A stretch of 64,000 nucleotides of DNA from Lactococcus garvieae subsp. garvieae (GCF_029024465.1 NZ_CP118950.1:1426001-1490000), one strand, 5' to 3'; counted from the stretch's first letter, positions 44,530-54,442 are shown. Made by a program: numbers and translations. Notes: generated by a model from the letters alone, not told the origin.

Positions 44530-45131
44530 TCTTGAATCTCCTTTTTATTTCTTGTGATTAATTTAAGAAGCCTCTTTATGTGTTTTTCAATATAATTCGG
44601 ATTTTTCTGACAATTAAGCATTAGAAAGCTAGATTAAACCTGATTTTTTGATAAATAACGAATATAGACAATTTTTAAATATTGACTCCTAATTCCATTT
44701 GATATAAACTAAAGAAGTGATTTTTAAGGATTAACACACCGGTAACATTTTATGAGTATCAATTAAATCCGAATTATACTGACACACCTATAAACCCTGC
44801 CATAATAGGCTTTTTTTAATTATTATCTTTTTAACATCCCGATATTTTTCTAATATTTCTTGAAAAAAAGCAAAAAAAATACTACACATCAATTCATGGC
44901 AAGCTCCGTTTTTTATCTTTTTTCGCCCTTAAAATTGAGGAACTATGACCAATTTTTAGAGATATTGATAAAATTTTTTGAGTAAAAAGAAGTTTGATAT
45001 GAAAAAATATCTGAGATTTGTTCGTAAAATAATCTCAGATATAATATTTTAAATATCTTTTTACGTCATATGACCGACTGTAAATAACAATAATTTAACG
45101 TTCATTTACCTAGCCATTTTTTGCTTTCACC
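44530..45131. other. 600-bp AT-rich spacer with an orphan hairpin
   Basis: No convincing gene. It presumably includes the promoter of the truncated gene at 44529. A perfect 12-bp inverted repeat, ATATCTGAGATT (45007-45018) / AATCTCAGATAT (45031-45042), is followed by TTTTTTC on the minus strand, so it may be a terminator whose gene has gone. A weak stem before a T7 run lies near 44797-44818. Probably the scar of deleted genes. Confidence 0.5.
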
Positions 45132-45163
45132 AAAAAAGACAGGATTTGCGTCCTGTCTTTTTT
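45132..45163. terminator. terminator of the gene at 45162
   Basis: AAAAAAGACAGGA, six-base loop, TCCTGTCTTTTTT; duplicate of the hairpin at 41779. Confidence 0.85.
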
Positions 45164-45692
45164 AATTCAAACGACTTAAATAATCATCCGTCGCTTTAAA
45201 GAAAACAACTTTATTATCCATGCGAACGCTGCCTAACTCGTTTGCTTGCGCATCATTTGCCCAAAAGTAAAGATAACTTTCCTTGCCTGAGGCATCTACT
45301 GGATTAGGCAGTTCTGTAGATGCTTCGCTGATGAGTGACTTTTCATTCAAGTCATGATTCGTTTTACTGATAAGATTGTAACCATTGGTTTGAATATAAG
45401 CTTCTGCTTCCGCTGTCTTAGCTACAATTAAGTTCTTATAGGTGCTTTGAGGTGGAACGAGATGATAGAGAGAAGAGATAGACTGTTCACTACTGCTTGT
45501 TGAAGTTGAAGAGGGTGTTGTTTTCACTTCAGAGGAACTACTGGAGGTAGTACTCTCTTTGGTAGATGTTGAGGAACTAGAACTTTCCTTTGCCATCGGT
45601 GTAGCAGGTGATTGAGTAATATTAGATATCCCTAAGGCTACTATTGCTCCAAGTAAGAACGAAAACATCCCTACAATAATATACTTTTTCAT
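45162..45692 (-). CDS. membrane-anchored Ser/Thr-rich surface protein, function unknown
   Basis: 176 residues: N-terminal membrane anchor (about 4-24, no lipobox Cys), a low-complexity Ser/Thr linker (about 35-72), then a ~100-residue extracellular domain ending FWANDAQANELGSVRMDNKVVFFKATDDYLSRLN. No family recognised. The last ~55 codons and the terminator are duplicated as a pseudogene at 41811. Confidence 0.75.
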   Translation of the reverse strand: MKKYIIVGMFSFLLGAIVALGISNITQSPATPMAKESSSSSTSTKESTTSSSSSEVKTTPSSTSTSSSEQSISSLYHLVPPQSTYKNLIVAKTAEAEAYIQTNGYNLISKTNHDLNEKSLISEASTELPNPVDASGKESYLYFWANDAQANELGSVRMDNKVVFFKATDDYLSRLN

Positions 45693-45929
45693 CTGATTTT
45701 TTCTCCTTTATTCTCTTACTTTCTATTATACACAGTTTTTTCGTTCCTCTCGCTTCATCTGCTCTAAAATCTAAGATAATCTGTTCTTAGCTAAAATTTT
45801 GAAAGTGTTGCATCTGTTTCTCTCCTATTTTTTGGTATAATTACTCTAGTTAAGAAAGCTCTCAACATACACTAAAACCTTTGAGAAGCACTCTTTCACT
45901 GCTTATATACTATCACAAGGAGACAAAAT

Positions 45930-46910
45930 GTGAATTACAGCCATATCAAAATAGGGCAAAGAACAATCAAAACTGCAATTTGTGCAACATTAGCCATTAT
46001 TATTGCACAGTTTTTCCACTTAGAATCTGCGACCAGCGCAGGCATCATTGCCATTCTTTCCATTACGAACACACAGAAAAGCACCTTACGATTAGGATTT
46101 CTGCGTGTTCTAGGGCTTATCATCGCCACCTTACTCGCCTTTATCGTTTTAAATTTATTTAATTTTACACCTTTATCTTTTGGTATCTTTTTATTATTAT
46201 TTATTCCCATCTCTGTTGCCACAAATACGAGCGAAGGCATTGTCGTAAACTCTGTGCTTTTTTCCCATTACCTTTTGGCTCAAGAAATAACTTTTCCTCT
46301 CGTAGGCAATGAGTTTTCATTAATGTTCATTGGAGTAGGTTTAGCACTTTTGGCAAACATATATATGCCAAGCAATGAAAGATTATTAGAAAATAATCTT
46401 AATATTTTAGAAAAAGAATTCAAAAATATTTCAGCACATCTCGTCATTTGTTTGAATCAAAAGCAAGATCTCCAAGATCTCGTGGCGCAGTGTGACAACC
46501 TGCTGGAACTCATTGATGCCAGCAGTAAAGTCGCCACTGAAAAATCAGAGAATAACCTTTTAAGAAATAATACATTTTATCAACGCTATTTCGACATGCG
46601 CCATATCCAAATTACACTTCTCAAAGATATCATTATGAAATTAGAAGAAATAGATGTGGAAAGCACGCATATCGCCGAAATTTCCAATATTTTTGAAACT
46701 TTGTCACTTACCTATGCTGCCCATAATGACGGCAGCGAGCTCTTAAAGAAAATAGAAAATGCCTATTCTCATTACCGTCAGATGGACCTGCCTCAAACAC
46801 GTGAAGAGTTTGAAAATCGCGCAGGTCTCTTCCAAGTGCTTCAGTTGCTTGAACTATTGATTCAAGAAAAAAATACTTTTGCATTAAGTCAGACCAACAA
46901 TGCTTCATAA
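45930..46910 (+). CDS. aromatic-acid exporter-family (ArAE) membrane protein
   Basis: 326 residues: about four to five N-terminal membrane helices (10-150; IKIGQRTIKTAICATLAIIIAQ and SATSAGIIAILSITNTQKST are typical of the FUSC/ArAE_1 family), then a helical cytoplasmic C-terminal domain. A putative efflux protein; substrate unknown. It starts with GTG at 45930, with AAGGAG seven bases upstream. That GTG overlaps an ATG immediately followed by TGA (ATGTGA), a start-stop at the same ribosome binding site. Confidence 0.85.
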   Translation: MNYSHIKIGQRTIKTAICATLAIIIAQFFHLESATSAGIIAILSITNTQKSTLRLGFLRVLGLIIATLLAFIVLNLFNFTPLSFGIFLLLFIPISVATNTSEGIVVNSVLFSHYLLAQEITFPLVGNEFSLMFIGVGLALLANIYMPSNERLLENNLNILEKEFKNISAHLVICLNQKQDLQDLVAQCDNLLELIDASSKVATEKSENNLLRNNTFYQRYFDMRHIQITLLKDIIMKLEEIDVESTHIAEISNIFETLSLTYAAHNDGSELLKKIENAYSHYRQMDLPQTREEFENRAGLFQVLQLLELLIQEKNTFALSQTNNAS

Positions 46911-46922
46911 AAAAGACATGAT

Positions 46923-46959
46923 AAAAACCTTGTTGGCTCATAAGAGCAACAAGGTTTTT
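46923..46959. terminator. bidirectional terminator
   Basis: AAAAACCTTGTTG / CAACAAGGTTTTT, a 13-bp stem between converging genes. Confidence 0.88.
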
Positions 46960-47792
46960 TATATCTGTGTTATCACAAGTTGCGCGCCAACATGATCCTC
47001 TAAAATCATGCTCTTCCCTCTCGCTTCGTAAGTCCACTCCGTTGCCAACAGTCGTTCCAAAACTGCTTCATAATACGCTCTTCCAACTTCAATCTCCCAA
47101 GCTAAAATGCCGTTTTTCTGCAGGTTTCGTTTTTTCAAGCTTGCCCCTTCCCAGAGATTTGTCGCAAAGTGATGATGGTAATGATTTTGCGAGTAAAAAT
47201 GAGCAGTATTACCCACTCGTGCGACTAGATCCGTCCGAAGTATATCCATAAAGAGTGTATCAGCCTGTGCAAGAGAACTTCCCGTGAAATGGAGATGACC
47301 AATACTCATTTTTGGCGGATAGCGAAATGCTCCTACTTTTTTTGTTGCTAAAACAGCTTCAAGATCAACAGCAAAGGTCCCCATTTCAACTTGTCCTTCA
47401 TTCCAGTTCCAAGTTTTCGGGTCGCGGTCATGATAGAGCTCAATTCCATTTCCTTCAGGATCACTAAGATAAAAAGATTCACTGACGAGATGGTCTCCCG
47501 CTCCTAGTGGGTAGTTTGCCTTCATGAGTCGTGAAATAAGTCCAGCTTTTGAGGAACGATCGGGAAAAAGAAGAGCGTAATGAAAAAGGCCGGTCGTTTT
47601 TTCTGTACTTGCATTTCCACCAAACTCAAGTTTTAAAAAAGGAGCTTCTTTTTCTCTAAACGCATAGGCAAGTGTATGCTCTGTTTCCTCAGCAAGATAA
47701 AAACCTAGTAATTCCTCATAAAAATGACGCATGACTTGTCGATTGGAAGCTTTCAAAGTAATTTTTTTAATATTAAAGGGTTGAGTGTCCAT
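46959..47792 (-). CDS. two-domain VOC protein, CatE-like ring-cleavage dioxygenase family
   Basis: 277 residues with two VOC modules (about 8-120 and 160-275). Likely metal ligands: His in GLFHYALLF, and in MSIGHLHFTG together with a C-terminal Glu. Similar to Bacillus CatE/YfiE catechol-2,3-dioxygenases. Substrate unknown. Confidence 0.82.
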   Translation of the reverse strand: MDTQPFNIKKITLKASNRQVMRHFYEELLGFYLAEETEHTLAYAFREKEAPFLKLEFGGNASTEKTTGLFHYALLFPDRSSKAGLISRLMKANYPLGAGDHLVSESFYLSDPEGNGIELYHDRDPKTWNWNEGQVEMGTFAVDLEAVLATKKVGAFRYPPKMSIGHLHFTGSSLAQADTLFMDILRTDLVARVGNTAHFYSQNHYHHHFATNLWEGASLKKRNLQKNGILAWEIEVGRAYYEAVLERLLATEWTYEARGKSMILEDHVGAQLVITQI

Positions 47793-47866
47793 ACTTATTC
47801 TCGTTTCTTTTGAATTTTACTTCATTCTTTATATGTTGTTAGTATACCACTTAAAACTCATAAAGC

Positions 47867-47902
47867 AAAAGACTTTGTTTACAAACGTAAACAAAGTCTT
47901 TT
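47867..47902 (-). terminator. menG terminator
   Basis: AAAAGACTTTGTTTAC / GTAAACAAAGTCTTTT, a 16-bp perfect stem with a four-base loop; works on either strand. Confidence 0.88.
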
Positions 47903-47914
47903 GTGACTATAAAT

Positions 47915-48646
47915 TCATTGTGAGTCTTCTTTTGTTACAGGAGAGCCTTTGGTCCCAAAGTGTGTAGCAATGGCTCCACCGCCATGTTTTTGATAGCTTA
48001 CAGTAGAAAATCCAGCCTCGCTAAACAATAAAGCCAAAGCTTTCGCATCAGGAAAATTCTCCGCAGATTTTTGAAGCCATTGGTATTCCTTCAAAGACTT
48101 GGCAAAGACTTTTCCCAGAAAAGGCATCACTTTTTTAAAATAAAGTTCAAATGCTTGCTTGTAAATAGGCAAAGTTGGATGAGAAGTTTCAATACACACT
48201 ACTTTTCCGCCAGTTTTTAAGACACGGAAAATTTCTCGTAGCACTGTGAGATAATCAGGCGTGTTTCTCAAGCCATAACCAATCGTAACTGCATCAAACA
48301 TGTCATTTTCAAAAGGAATAGCCATGGCATTTCCTTGAATAAATTCAATGTTTTCATTGCCTTTTTTGTCAAGTTTATCTTGGGCCACTTTCAGCATATT
48401 TTCAGAAAAGTCTAAGCCCACGACCTTACCCTTTTGCCCCACAGCTTTTGAAAGGTCAAAAGTCCAATCCCCAGTACCACAACACAAATCCAAAATGGTC
48501 ATGTCAGATAAATCCCCCATTTTTTTCATGGTTTTATCCCGCCATAAGTCATGCTGCTTGAAACTAATGATGGCATTCATTTTGTCATAATCAGTGGATA
48601 TATTATTAAATATTTCGTGTACACGTTCTTCGTTTACCTTATTCAT
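47915..48646 (-). CDS. menG: demethylmenaquinone methyltransferase
   Basis: 243 residues of the UbiE/MenG family: FNNISTDYDKMNAIISFKQHDLWR at the N-terminus, the SAM site LDLCCGTGDWTFDL, and GYGLRNTPDYLTVLREIFRVLKTGG. It carries out the last step in menaquinone synthesis. Menaquinol is the electron donor for the bd oxidase encoded at 6.7-9.2 kb. Confidence 0.93.
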   Translation of the reverse strand: MNKVNEERVHEIFNNISTDYDKMNAIISFKQHDLWRDKTMKKMGDLSDMTILDLCCGTGDWTFDLSKAVGQKGKVVGLDFSENMLKVAQDKLDKKGNENIEFIQGNAMAIPFENDMFDAVTIGYGLRNTPDYLTVLREIFRVLKTGGKVVCIETSHPTLPIYKQAFELYFKKVMPFLGKVFAKSLKEYQWLQKSAENFPDAKALALLFSEAGFSTVSYQKHGGGAIATHFGTKGSPVTKEDSQ

Positions 48647-48710
48647 GTACTCATTATAGCATAAGCTAACCTTTACACCCTTGCTTCTTGTCTCTCAATT
48701 TCCAAACTAA

Positions 48711-48756
48711 AAAACACTCCTCCGATGTTTAAAAATTAAACATCAAAAGAGTGTTT
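48711..48756 (-). terminator. eno: enolase terminator
   Basis: A long stem with an internal loop: AACACTC / GAGTGTT outside, GATGTTTA / TTAAACATC inside, and a T6 run on the minus strand. Confidence 0.8.
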
Positions 48757-48783
48757 CATTAAGCATTAGTTGCTCTCTAAACC

Positions 48784-50103
<1,320 letters not shown>

Positions 50104-50136
50104 TTAAGTGCTTTCTGCACTTTTTAATACACTATG

Positions 50137-50165
50137 ATTTTACTATTTTTCCGGCCTTATTTCAA
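50137..50165 (-). promoter_or_regulatory. eno: enolase promoter
   Basis: Minus strand: TTGAAA (50160-50165), 17 bp, TAAAAT (50137-50142). The leader contains a small hairpin, AAGTGC-TTTCT-GCACTT (50106-50122). Confidence 0.65.
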
Positions 50166-50222
50166 GTGAAAAAGAAGCTAAAAGGCTTTTTATACAAGGT
50201 ATGCGGTTACATTTTGACTTTT

Positions 50223-50693
50223 TTATTCTGTGATATTTTTTTTATAAAATATCGTGTCCACCTCCATTCTTGGCATGTGTTTGGGCAGTATTTTTTCATT
50301 GATAGGTAGAAAGTCATTTTTTTCATAAAAACGATGTGCCGCTTTGAATTGTTCGACAGTTCCAAGATAAATTTCTTTGATATTCTCTATGTGACAGTAG
50401 TCAAACAAATTATCCAAAAGAAGTTGTGCAACAGACTTTCCTCTGTATTCAACATTGACAAACATCTTTTTCAGAACAGCTTGCTGTTCATTAAACTTGA
50501 CGATACCAAGTGTTCCAACAACTCCCTTCTCTTCATCAACAGCAAGCCAAAATTGACTGTAATGTGCATGAATATCTTGCAAATCGGGCTGATCTGCTAA
50601 ATCAATAGCAACTCCAAATTCTTCCTTCTGAATAGAAAGTATCAAATCAATAACTGCTTGTTTATAGGTATCATTGTAAGCGATTAACTTCAT
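50223..50693 (-). CDS. GNAT-family N-acetyltransferase, probably leaderless
   Basis: 156 residues: KKMFVNVEYRGKSVAQLLLDNLFDYC carries the acetyl-CoA motif A (RGKSVA) and AAHRFYEKNDF the C-terminal motif. Substrate unknown. The open frame continues 48 codons upstream into rplT, but a perfect extended -10 (TGTTATACT, hexamer 50700-50705) directly abuts the first of two close ATGs (50699 and 50693). A transcript from it would begin at or next to the second ATG, and there is no ribosome binding site. Confidence 0.82.
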   Translation of the reverse strand: MKLIAYNDTYKQAVIDLILSIQKEEFGVAIDLADQPDLQDIHAHYSQFWLAVDEEKGVVGTLGIVKFNEQQAVLKKMFVNVEYRGKSVAQLLLDNLFDYCHIENIKEIYLGTVEQFKAAHRFYEKNDFLPINEKILPKHMPRMEVDTIFYKKNITE

Positions 50694-50699
50694 AACCAT

Positions 50700-50708
50700 A
50701 GTATAACA
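50700..50708 (-). promoter_or_regulatory. extended -10 directly in front of the GNAT start
   Basis: Minus strand TGTTATACT; the hexamer ends at 50700 and the ATG codons begin at 50699 and 50693, which predicts a leaderless mRNA. Confidence 0.6.
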
Positions 50709-50732
50709 GATTACTTTAAATTTTATAAACAA

Positions 50733-50756
50733 AAAAACTTCCAAAAGGAAGTTTTT
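50733..50756 (-). terminator. infC-rpmI-rplT operon terminator
   Basis: AAAAACTTCC-AAAA-GGAAGTTTTT with a further T-run on the minus strand, just after the rplT stop. Confidence 0.85.
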
Positions 50757-50760
50757 AAAA

Positions 50761-51120
50761 TTATTTAGCCAATGCTTTTTTAGCTTCTTCAGCAAGAGCT
50801 GTGAAAGCAGCTGCGTCAGCAATAGCGATGTCAGCAAGCATTTTACGGTTAATTTCGATTTCAGCCAATTTCAAACCGTGCATCATTTTGCTGTATGAAA
50901 GTCCATTCATACGAGCAGCTGCATTGATACGTGCAATCCACAATTTACGGAAGTCGCGTTTCTTTTGACGACGGTCGCGGAATGCGTAGTAGTATGAGTT
51001 CATTACTTGTTCTTTAGCTGTCTTGAAAAGACGGTGTTTAGAACCGTAGTAACCTTTAGCGAGTTTTAAAATACGTTTACGGCGTTTGCGAGTTGCAACG
51101 CTATTTTTAACACGTGCCAT
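50761..51120 (-). CDS. rplT: ribosomal protein L20
   Basis: 119 residues, basic: [21 protein letters not shown]-terminal tail and [26 protein letters not shown]. An early assembly protein of the 50S subunit; in Bacillus it represses its own operon by binding the leader. Last gene of infC-rpmI-rplT. Confidence 0.97.
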   Translation of the reverse strand: MARVKNSVATRKRRKRILKLAKGYYGSKHRLFKTAKEQVMNSYYYAFRDRRQKKRDFRKLWIARINAAARMNGLSYSKMMHGLKLAEIEINRKMLADIAIADAAAFTALAEEAKKALAK

Positions 51121-51295
51121 GTGTGTTCTCCTTGTTTCTTAGAAAATTTTTATCCTGTCATTGACAGTTAATTTAAATGGTTGATTGATTTCGAGTGAAA
51201 TCCTATAAGTCTTATGTAATGCTTATGAGTTAATCAGTCGTGAAATGTTATTGGGACAGCAATGTATCCATGCATAACAGTCCACAGAACTGTTA

Positions 51296-51496
51296 TTAAC
51301 GCATGTTCGCAACCATACGACGGATACGTTTGAAGTCACCTGCTGAAACCATACGGCCTTTACGGAGTTGACGACGTTGTTTTACAGTTTTACCGTGCAT
51401 ACGGTGTGAAGTGTAAGCGCGGAAGCGTTTAAGACCGCCATTACCAGTACGTTTGAAACGTTTAGCTGATGCGCGGTGAGTTTTTTGTTTTGGCAT
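51296..51496 (-). CDS. rpmI: ribosomal protein L35
   Basis: 66 residues, very basic: [17 protein letters not shown] and the C-terminal [18 protein letters not shown] 50S subunit protein. It follows infC by 29 bp. The 175-bp gap to rplT shows no terminator. Confidence 0.97.
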   Translation of the reverse strand: MPKQKTHRASAKRFKRTGNGGLKRFRAYTSHRMHGKTVKQRRQLRKGRMVSAGDFKRIRRMVANMR

Positions 51497-51525
51497 TTTA
51501 ATTCTCCTTGGTTAATAATAAGAAC

Positions 51526-52050
51526 TTAGTTCTTTTTGATTGGTGCCAATTGTAAGAACATTTGACGACCATCCATTTTGGCTTTTTGCTCTACCACAGC
51601 GATATCTTTCACTGCTTCAGCAAATTCATCCATTACTTGACGACCCACATCTTGGTGAGTAATCATACGACCTTTAAAGCGAATCGAAACTTTAACTTTG
51701 TCTCCTTTTTCAAGGAACTTTGTTGCTTGACGAAGTTTTGTATTGAAGTCATTTTTATCAATGACTGGACTCAAACGAACTTCTTTCAAAGTAACAGTTG
51801 CCTGTTTCTTCTTAGCTTCTTTTTGCTTTTTCTTTTGCTCAAACATGAATTTAGTGTAATCCATGATTTTTGCAACTGGTGGTTCTTGATTTGAAATCAA
51901 AACCAAATCCATGTTAAGGTCTTCGGCCTGAGTAAGTGCAACAGCTGTAGGTGTAACACCAAGCTGTTCGCCTTCAGCACCGATAAGACGTACTTCGCGT
52001 GAACGGATTTGACCGTTCATCAAAGGTTTTCTGTTGTCTTGCTTTGCTAT
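51526..52050 (-). CDS. infC: translation initiation factor IF-3 with an ATA start
   Basis: About 174 residues: IF-3 N domain ([41 protein letters not shown]), Lys-rich linker and C domain ([41 protein letters not shown]). In frame upstream, the only codon properly spaced from AGAAGGAG is ATA at 52050-52048 (then GCA AAG CAA GAC AAC); no ATG, GTG or TTG is suitable. IF-3 rejects non-standard starts, and infC of many bacteria uses ATT or ATC to autoregulate, so a rare start is expected. The longer open frame to 52170 crosses the leader terminator. Confidence 0.9.
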   Translation of the reverse strand: MAKQDNRKPLMNGQIRSREVRLIGAEGEQLGVTPTAVALTQAEDLNMDLVLISNQEPPVAKIMDYTKFMFEQKKKQKEAKKKQATVTLKEVRLSPVIDKNDFNTKLRQATKFLEKGDKVKVSIRFKGRMITHQDVGRQVMDEFAEAVKDIAVVEQKAKMDGRQMFLQLAPIKKN

Positions 52051-52203
52051 GTCTATTCTCCTTCTAAAATATTTTTTTAGAAAAACAAAAGCGGAACGCA
52101 TAATGCGCCCCGCTAATGAAAACATTCGTTTTGTGAATAATTCCATTTTGTTGCCCAGGGCTATTACCACTCAGGCGAGAAGCGGGTGCTTCTGCTTTTC
52201 AAC
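52051..52203 (-). promoter_or_regulatory. infC: infC leader with internal terminator (ribosomal-protein leader)
   Basis: The ~150-nt leader carries a hairpin AGAAGC-ACCC-GCTTCT near 52178-52194 and a terminator-like stem (AGCGG..CGCA / TGCG..CCGCT, 52090-52114) followed by TTTTGTTTTTC on the minus strand, only 40 nt before the infC start. In Bacillus, L20 controls this operon by attenuation in such a leader; I infer the same here. Confidence 0.65.
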
Positions 52204-52209
52204 TTCTCT

Positions 52210-52237
52210 ATTATACCACAAAATTATTTTCTGTCAA
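52210..52237 (-). promoter_or_regulatory. infC: infC operon promoter
   Basis: Minus strand: TTGACA (52232-52237), 16 bp, TATAAT (52210-52215) with TG one base before it. Close to ideal. Confidence 0.85.
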
Positions 52238-52293
52238 CACCTACTTAATTTTTTTACACCATCTCTTATTTACTGATTTTTCACCTCACTTCA

Positions 52294-53454
52294 TCACTTC
52301 TTCTTTAAATAGGCTTTCACAAAATCTTGCATCTTTTTTTGAATTTGGCTATCTGTATAATCTCCTGCTTCTTCCCCCAAAAAGCTGAGGGCTGAACCTA
52401 CAACGTTTTCTGTTGATCTTACTTGATTTCCGCTATTCAATTCGAACTTAGATAAATCCCAATTTTCTACTAAATCGTTAATCGTGTAAGCATAACTCTC
52501 TGGTTGCCACATGCGCTGACCTGGAAGGAAATAAGTATAATAAGCGTTGTAATTTAAGACTTTAAATCCTGCATCTAAAAGTTCTTGAGCACTTGCTGTA
52601 TATTTTCGACCCAAAGTTGCTCTCTCGTCCGTGCTATTAATATCCCAACCACCAATCTGTGTCCAATAAGTGATTTGAATGTCTTTATTGTAGGCAGGAA
52701 GATCTGCTTTAGCCACGCGATCATTCCACATTCTCGTTGTATAACCTTGACTCTTTAAAAAATTGTCTAAAGCATTCACGTAGTTCACTAAATTCATGTT
52801 TGATTCAACAGGCAACCAGTCAATCTCATCGATACCGATATGAAAATAGCGCTTTGCTTGTCCGGCAAAAAGTGGTGTGTATTCTGCCAAGATTTCTTGA
52901 ACAAATTTGAGTGACTCAGCCTTAGAGTAATCAATCAGATTAAACTGATCTGGCGCTCCATCAGGTAGCTTAATGGCATCATATCGCTCAGGATCATTGA
53001 CTTTCAAAAGGTCCATAATAGCTTGCATGTGGGCAGGAGCCTCTACCTCTGGGATTAAAACAACATTTTTTGAGCGCGCGTAAGCAACCAAATCTACCAG
53101 CTCCTTTTTCGAAAGAAAAGGGCGATTGGTTTGCGTGTTTATCCATTGTCCGTCTTGATAAATAGCGTTTTTTTCAGTCGTTTGTTCCACCGCGGACATC
53201 TCCACAGCCAAATTTTGGTTGTCGGTCATATGCAGCTGTAGAAAACTATTCGGATATTTACTCAAATCATCAATAAACTTTTTGATAACCTGACTCTTAT
53301 AAAATTTACGTGAAATATCCAAAGTTATCCCTTTTTCTGCGATCACTGCTGGTGGCTTTTTATCTGCTTGAACCCCTGTCTGTTTTAACATCATCATTAA
53401 AAGCATAACGAGTACCATTAATCCCCATATCTTGAAGACTTTTCTTTGCTTCAT
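52294..53454 (-). CDS. secreted GH20 beta-hexosaminidase resembling dispersin B
   Basis: 386 residues: signal peptide or anchor (about 8-31, ending VQA-DKK), then a single GH20 TIM barrel. The catalytic pair Asp-Glu is in YFHIGIDEIDWL; GITLDISRKFYKSQVIKKFID, LHMTDNQNLAVE, LIPEVEAPAHMQAI, TRMWND, ITYWTQ, VLNYNAYYTYFLPG and ALSFLGEEAGD match dispersin B position for position as I recall it, including the length (dispersin B is 381). Dispersin B cleaves poly-beta-1,6-GlcNAc in biofilms. Lacto-N-biosidase or chito-oligosaccharide specificity is possible. No neighbouring partner genes. Confidence 0.85.
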   Translation of the reverse strand: MKQRKVFKIWGLMVLVMLLMMMLKQTGVQADKKPPAVIAEKGITLDISRKFYKSQVIKKFIDDLSKYPNSFLQLHMTDNQNLAVEMSAVEQTTEKNAIYQDGQWINTQTNRPFLSKKELVDLVAYARSKNVVLIPEVEAPAHMQAIMDLLKVNDPERYDAIKLPDGAPDQFNLIDYSKAESLKFVQEILAEYTPLFAGQAKRYFHIGIDEIDWLPVESNMNLVNYVNALDNFLKSQGYTTRMWNDRVAKADLPAYNKDIQITYWTQIGGWDINSTDERATLGRKYTASAQELLDAGFKVLNYNAYYTYFLPGQRMWQPESYAYTINDLVENWDLSKFELNSGNQVRSTENVVGSALSFLGEEAGDYTDSQIQKKMQDFVKAYLKKK

Positions 53455-53520
53455 TCACAGCTCTCCTTTTTCATTATACAAAAATTATAACAAAATGAGA
53501 ACAAAATAACAAAACATACA

Positions 53521-53551
53521 ATAAAAAAACCGTCCAAAGACGATTTTTTTA
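53521..53551 (-). terminator. terminator of the SPFH-protein gene
   Basis: Minus strand: ATCGTC-TTTG-GACGGT then a T7 run. Confidence 0.7.
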
Positions 53552-54442
53552 TTTTGCTTTCAATGCGCTCAAAATTTGTGTACGCATATCTTCTATACCA
53601 TCTGCACTGGCTGGAAGGAAAATTGTAGAATTTCCTGCTTCAGCAAATTGGTTAAGCGTATCAAGATACTGGTTGGTTAAAAGAATGGACATAATCTGAT
53701 CTTCTGTTAAACTTGCTCCAGTATTTTTAATTTCAATAATTTGTTGAGCGAGTCCGTCAACAATAGCTTTACGTTGTTCAGCAATACCCACACCACGCAA
53801 GCGATCTTTTTCGGCTTCGGCTTCAGCAGAAGTTACAATTTTTATTTTCTCAGCATTCGCAAGCATTTGTGATGCATCTTGCTTACGTTGAGCGGCATTA
53901 ATTTCATTCATTGATTGCTTAACTTCGGCATCAGGTTCTACACGTGTAATCAATGTTTTCACAATAATATAACCGTAGGTTGTCATTTCCTCTGCAACTT
54001 GATGCTGTACTTCCAAAGCGATCTCGTCTTTTTTCTCGAAAACTTCATCCAAAGTCAACTTAGGCACAGCAGATCGAAGCGCATCCTCAATGTAGGCTTG
54101 AATTTGCTCAGAAGGGTTCATCAGTTTATAGTAGGCATCTTTAATATTTTCTTCATTGACACGGTATTGCGTTGCGATATTCATGGTCACAAAAACATTA
54201 TCTTTTGTTTTTGTTTCAACGGTCATTTCGTTTTGCAAAAGACGCAGTTGAATCCGTGCCGCAACACGATCAATTCCCCAAGGTAATTTTACATGGAATC
54301 CGGCCGAAGATGTCGTTTGATACTTCCCAAAACGTTCGATAATCGCAACCGTTTGTTGTTTAATCACATAAAACAATGTTCCTGCACTCGCCAAAATAAT
54401 AATAATGACGAGCACGGTAATAATAAGTGAAACTGTTAACAT
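53549..54442 (-). CDS. SPFH/stomatin-family membrane protein (QmcA-like)
   Basis: 297 residues: N-terminal membrane helix (about 5-27), SPFH/band 7 domain (QQTVAIIERFGKYQTTSSAGFHVKLPWGIDRVAARIQLRLLQ), then a coiled-coil region (DASQMLANAEKIKIVTSAEAEAEKDRLRG). These proteins organise membrane microdomains and often modulate proteases. No NfeD partner gene is adjacent. Confidence 0.9.
   Translation of the reverse strand: MLTVSLIITVLVIIIILASAGTLFYVIKQQTVAIIERFGKYQTTSSAGFHVKLPWGIDRVAARIQLRLLQNEMTVETKTKDNVFVTMNIATQYRVNEENIKDAYYKLMNPSEQIQAYIEDALRSAVPKLTLDEVFEKKDEIALEVQHQVAEEMTTYGYIIVKTLITRVEPDAEVKQSMNEINAAQRKQDASQMLANAEKIKIVTSAEAEAEKDRLRGVGIAEQRKAIVDGLAQQIIEIKNTGASLTEDQIMSILLTNQYLDTLNQFAEAGNSTIFLPASADGIEDMRTQILSALKAK

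Noticed and set aside
52051-52170. ATG-started N-terminal extension of IF-3
   Set aside because: The extension is encoded by the attenuator leader, has no ribosome binding site, and would make IF-3 40 residues too long.
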